NCBI GenBank assembly: GCA_937868675.1
Contig: CALMNJ010000591.1
Location: 1-7,505, forward strand
DNA from: an uncultured Bacteroidota bacterium
GTDB lineage: Bacteria > Bacteroidota > Bacteroidia > B-17B0 > Aurantibacillaceae
DNA: 7,505 bases
Direction of reading: 5' to 3'
The notes beneath the pieces are model-generated. The model worked only from the letters and a program-made list of their open reading frames with translations, did no database searches and was not told where the DNA came from. The translations under genes and the position numbers were made by a program. Positions 6,669-7,505 of the stretch are shown here, in pieces. Each line of letters starts with the position of its first letter. The stretch's first letter is position 1.

Positions 6669-7505
6669 ATGAAAAAAATTTTTACTCTCGTTTTTCTTTT
6701 GAAGATTTTGCTCGTAACCGCACAGCCTGCAGGCTGGCTTTACAACCTTCCCATCAACGTTAACAACCCTAACTCACAAAACGGGGTTGACTATCAGCTT
6801 AAACTGACGGTAAACACGCAGAGTCTTATTTCTGCAAACATGATGAATGCCAATGGTTCGGATATCCGCTTCGGAGGCACTTGCAATGGAACCATCAATT
6901 TTTTCAACTATTGGATAGAGTCTGGGATTAACACAACAAGCACTACCATATGGGTTAAAATTCCATTGCTTCCTGCCAACAGCAATACTCTTATTTATAT
7001 GTTTCATGGCAACACTACAGCTACCGTTGCCTCTACCATTCCCGGGACATTCAGGGGGCCAAATTCTTCAACGGATAGCGTTTCAGGAGGTTCCTCCGGC
7101 GGGTCTGCTGGCACACAGCGTGGTTTCAGGTTTCAACCGAATGTGAACCTTCTTGTTACCCATTTTGGAAAACTTGAACCAACCGGTACCACCCGTTACG
7201 TTACGCTTTTTGATTATAACAGCACCAGTATCATCTCGCAAACAACAGTTGCAGGAAGTACTACCTCCTCTTATACATACGGCCCCATATCCAATCCGAT
7301 ATGGCTTACCGCCGGAACACAATACGTGTTGCAACTTTTTCAGGGAACTGGGGATGGTTATTATTACGGAACCAGCTCACAAATAGGTCAGCACCTTACA
7401 TACCTTGATATGCGCTACTGCAATAGTTGTACACAGAATACCTTTCCAACCAGTGTTCTTTCCAATTACCATTATGGTTATCCTGATTTTCTCTATTATA
7501 TAACG
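6669..7505 (+). CDS. Secreted DUF2341 protein with a DUF4082-like second domain (partial, C-terminus off the right edge)
   Basis: The frame is open from the ATG at 6669 to the window edge (279 codons, no stop). Residues 1-18 are a signal peptide (MKKIFTLVFLLKILLVTA) with likely cleavage before Q19. A DUF2341 domain spans about 23-115. It opens with WLYNLPINVNN and carries the family's MNANGSDIRFG (59-69), YWIESG (81-86) and TTIWVKIPLLPANSNTLIYM (92-111), followed by FHGN (112-115). A linker rich in Gly and Ser (GGSSGGSAG, 140-148) leads into a second beta-rich domain (about 152-279: GFRFQPNVNLLVTHFGK, YVTLFDYN, PIWLTAGTQYVLQLFQGTGD, HLTYLDMRYCNSCTQNTFPT). I recall this domain in other Bacteroidota surface proteins as DUF4082-like; its limits are inferred. 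Such proteins are usually long, with further repeats and a C-terminal type IX sorting domain, neither visible here. Function is probably surface binding or adhesion. It is divergent from the OmpA-PD40 gene with a separate promoter. Confidence 0.88.
   Translation, partial: MKKIFTLVFLLKILLVTAQPAGWLYNLPINVNNPNSQNGVDYQLKLTVNTQSLISANMMNANGSDIRFGGTCNGTINFFNYWIESGINTTSTTIWVKIPLLPANSNTLIYMFHGNTTATVASTIPGTFRGPNSSTDSVSGGSSGGSAGTQRGFRFQPNVNLLVTHFGKLEPTGTTRYVTLFDYNSTSIISQTTVAGSTTSSYTYGPISNPIWLTAGTQYVLQLFQGTGDGYYYGTSSQIGQHLTYLDMRYCNSCTQNTFPTSVLSNYHYGYPDFLYYIT

Overview
The window looks like chromosomal DNA of a Bacteroidota bacterium. It encodes exported proteins whose signal peptides end in a typical A-Q junction, an OmpA/PD40 fusion, a DUF2341 surface protein, and a propeller sensor next to a LytTR response regulator. 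Upstream regions are A-rich with no clear Shine-Dalgarno, and -7 boxes resemble TAnnTTTG. Nothing allows a safe genus call. I see no mobile element, CRISPR array, tRNA or rRNA.

Left part (1-2710, minus strand). A LytTR-type response regulator (2568-1825) is followed by a large open frame (1738 to beyond base 1). Its 579 visible residues are a signal peptide plus a beta-propeller sensor region, most likely the periplasmic half of a LytS-like histidine kinase. A rho-independent terminator lies between the two genes. A very strong terminator (2677-2710) separates this pair from the next unit.

Middle part (2728-6323, minus strand). Three envelope genes read in the same direction. They encode an OmpA-family protein with PD40 propeller repeats and a carboxypeptidase-regulatory-like domain, a small outer-membrane beta-barrel, and an uncharacterised exported protein. 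The last two are 23 bp apart and surely co-transcribed. The terminator at 2677-2710 closes the unit.

Right part (6324-7505). After an AT-rich divergent intergenic region, a plus-strand gene begins at 6669 and runs off the window. It encodes a secreted DUF2341 protein with a second surface domain.

The most interesting signal is regulatory. Two copies of a dyad (ATACCC-N6-GGGTAT, preceded by the same A-tract) lie exactly 22 bp upstream of nearly identical -7 boxes, one before the OmpA gene and one before the beta-barrel gene. This suggests that one unknown regulator, probably an activator, controls both promoters of the envelope cluster.
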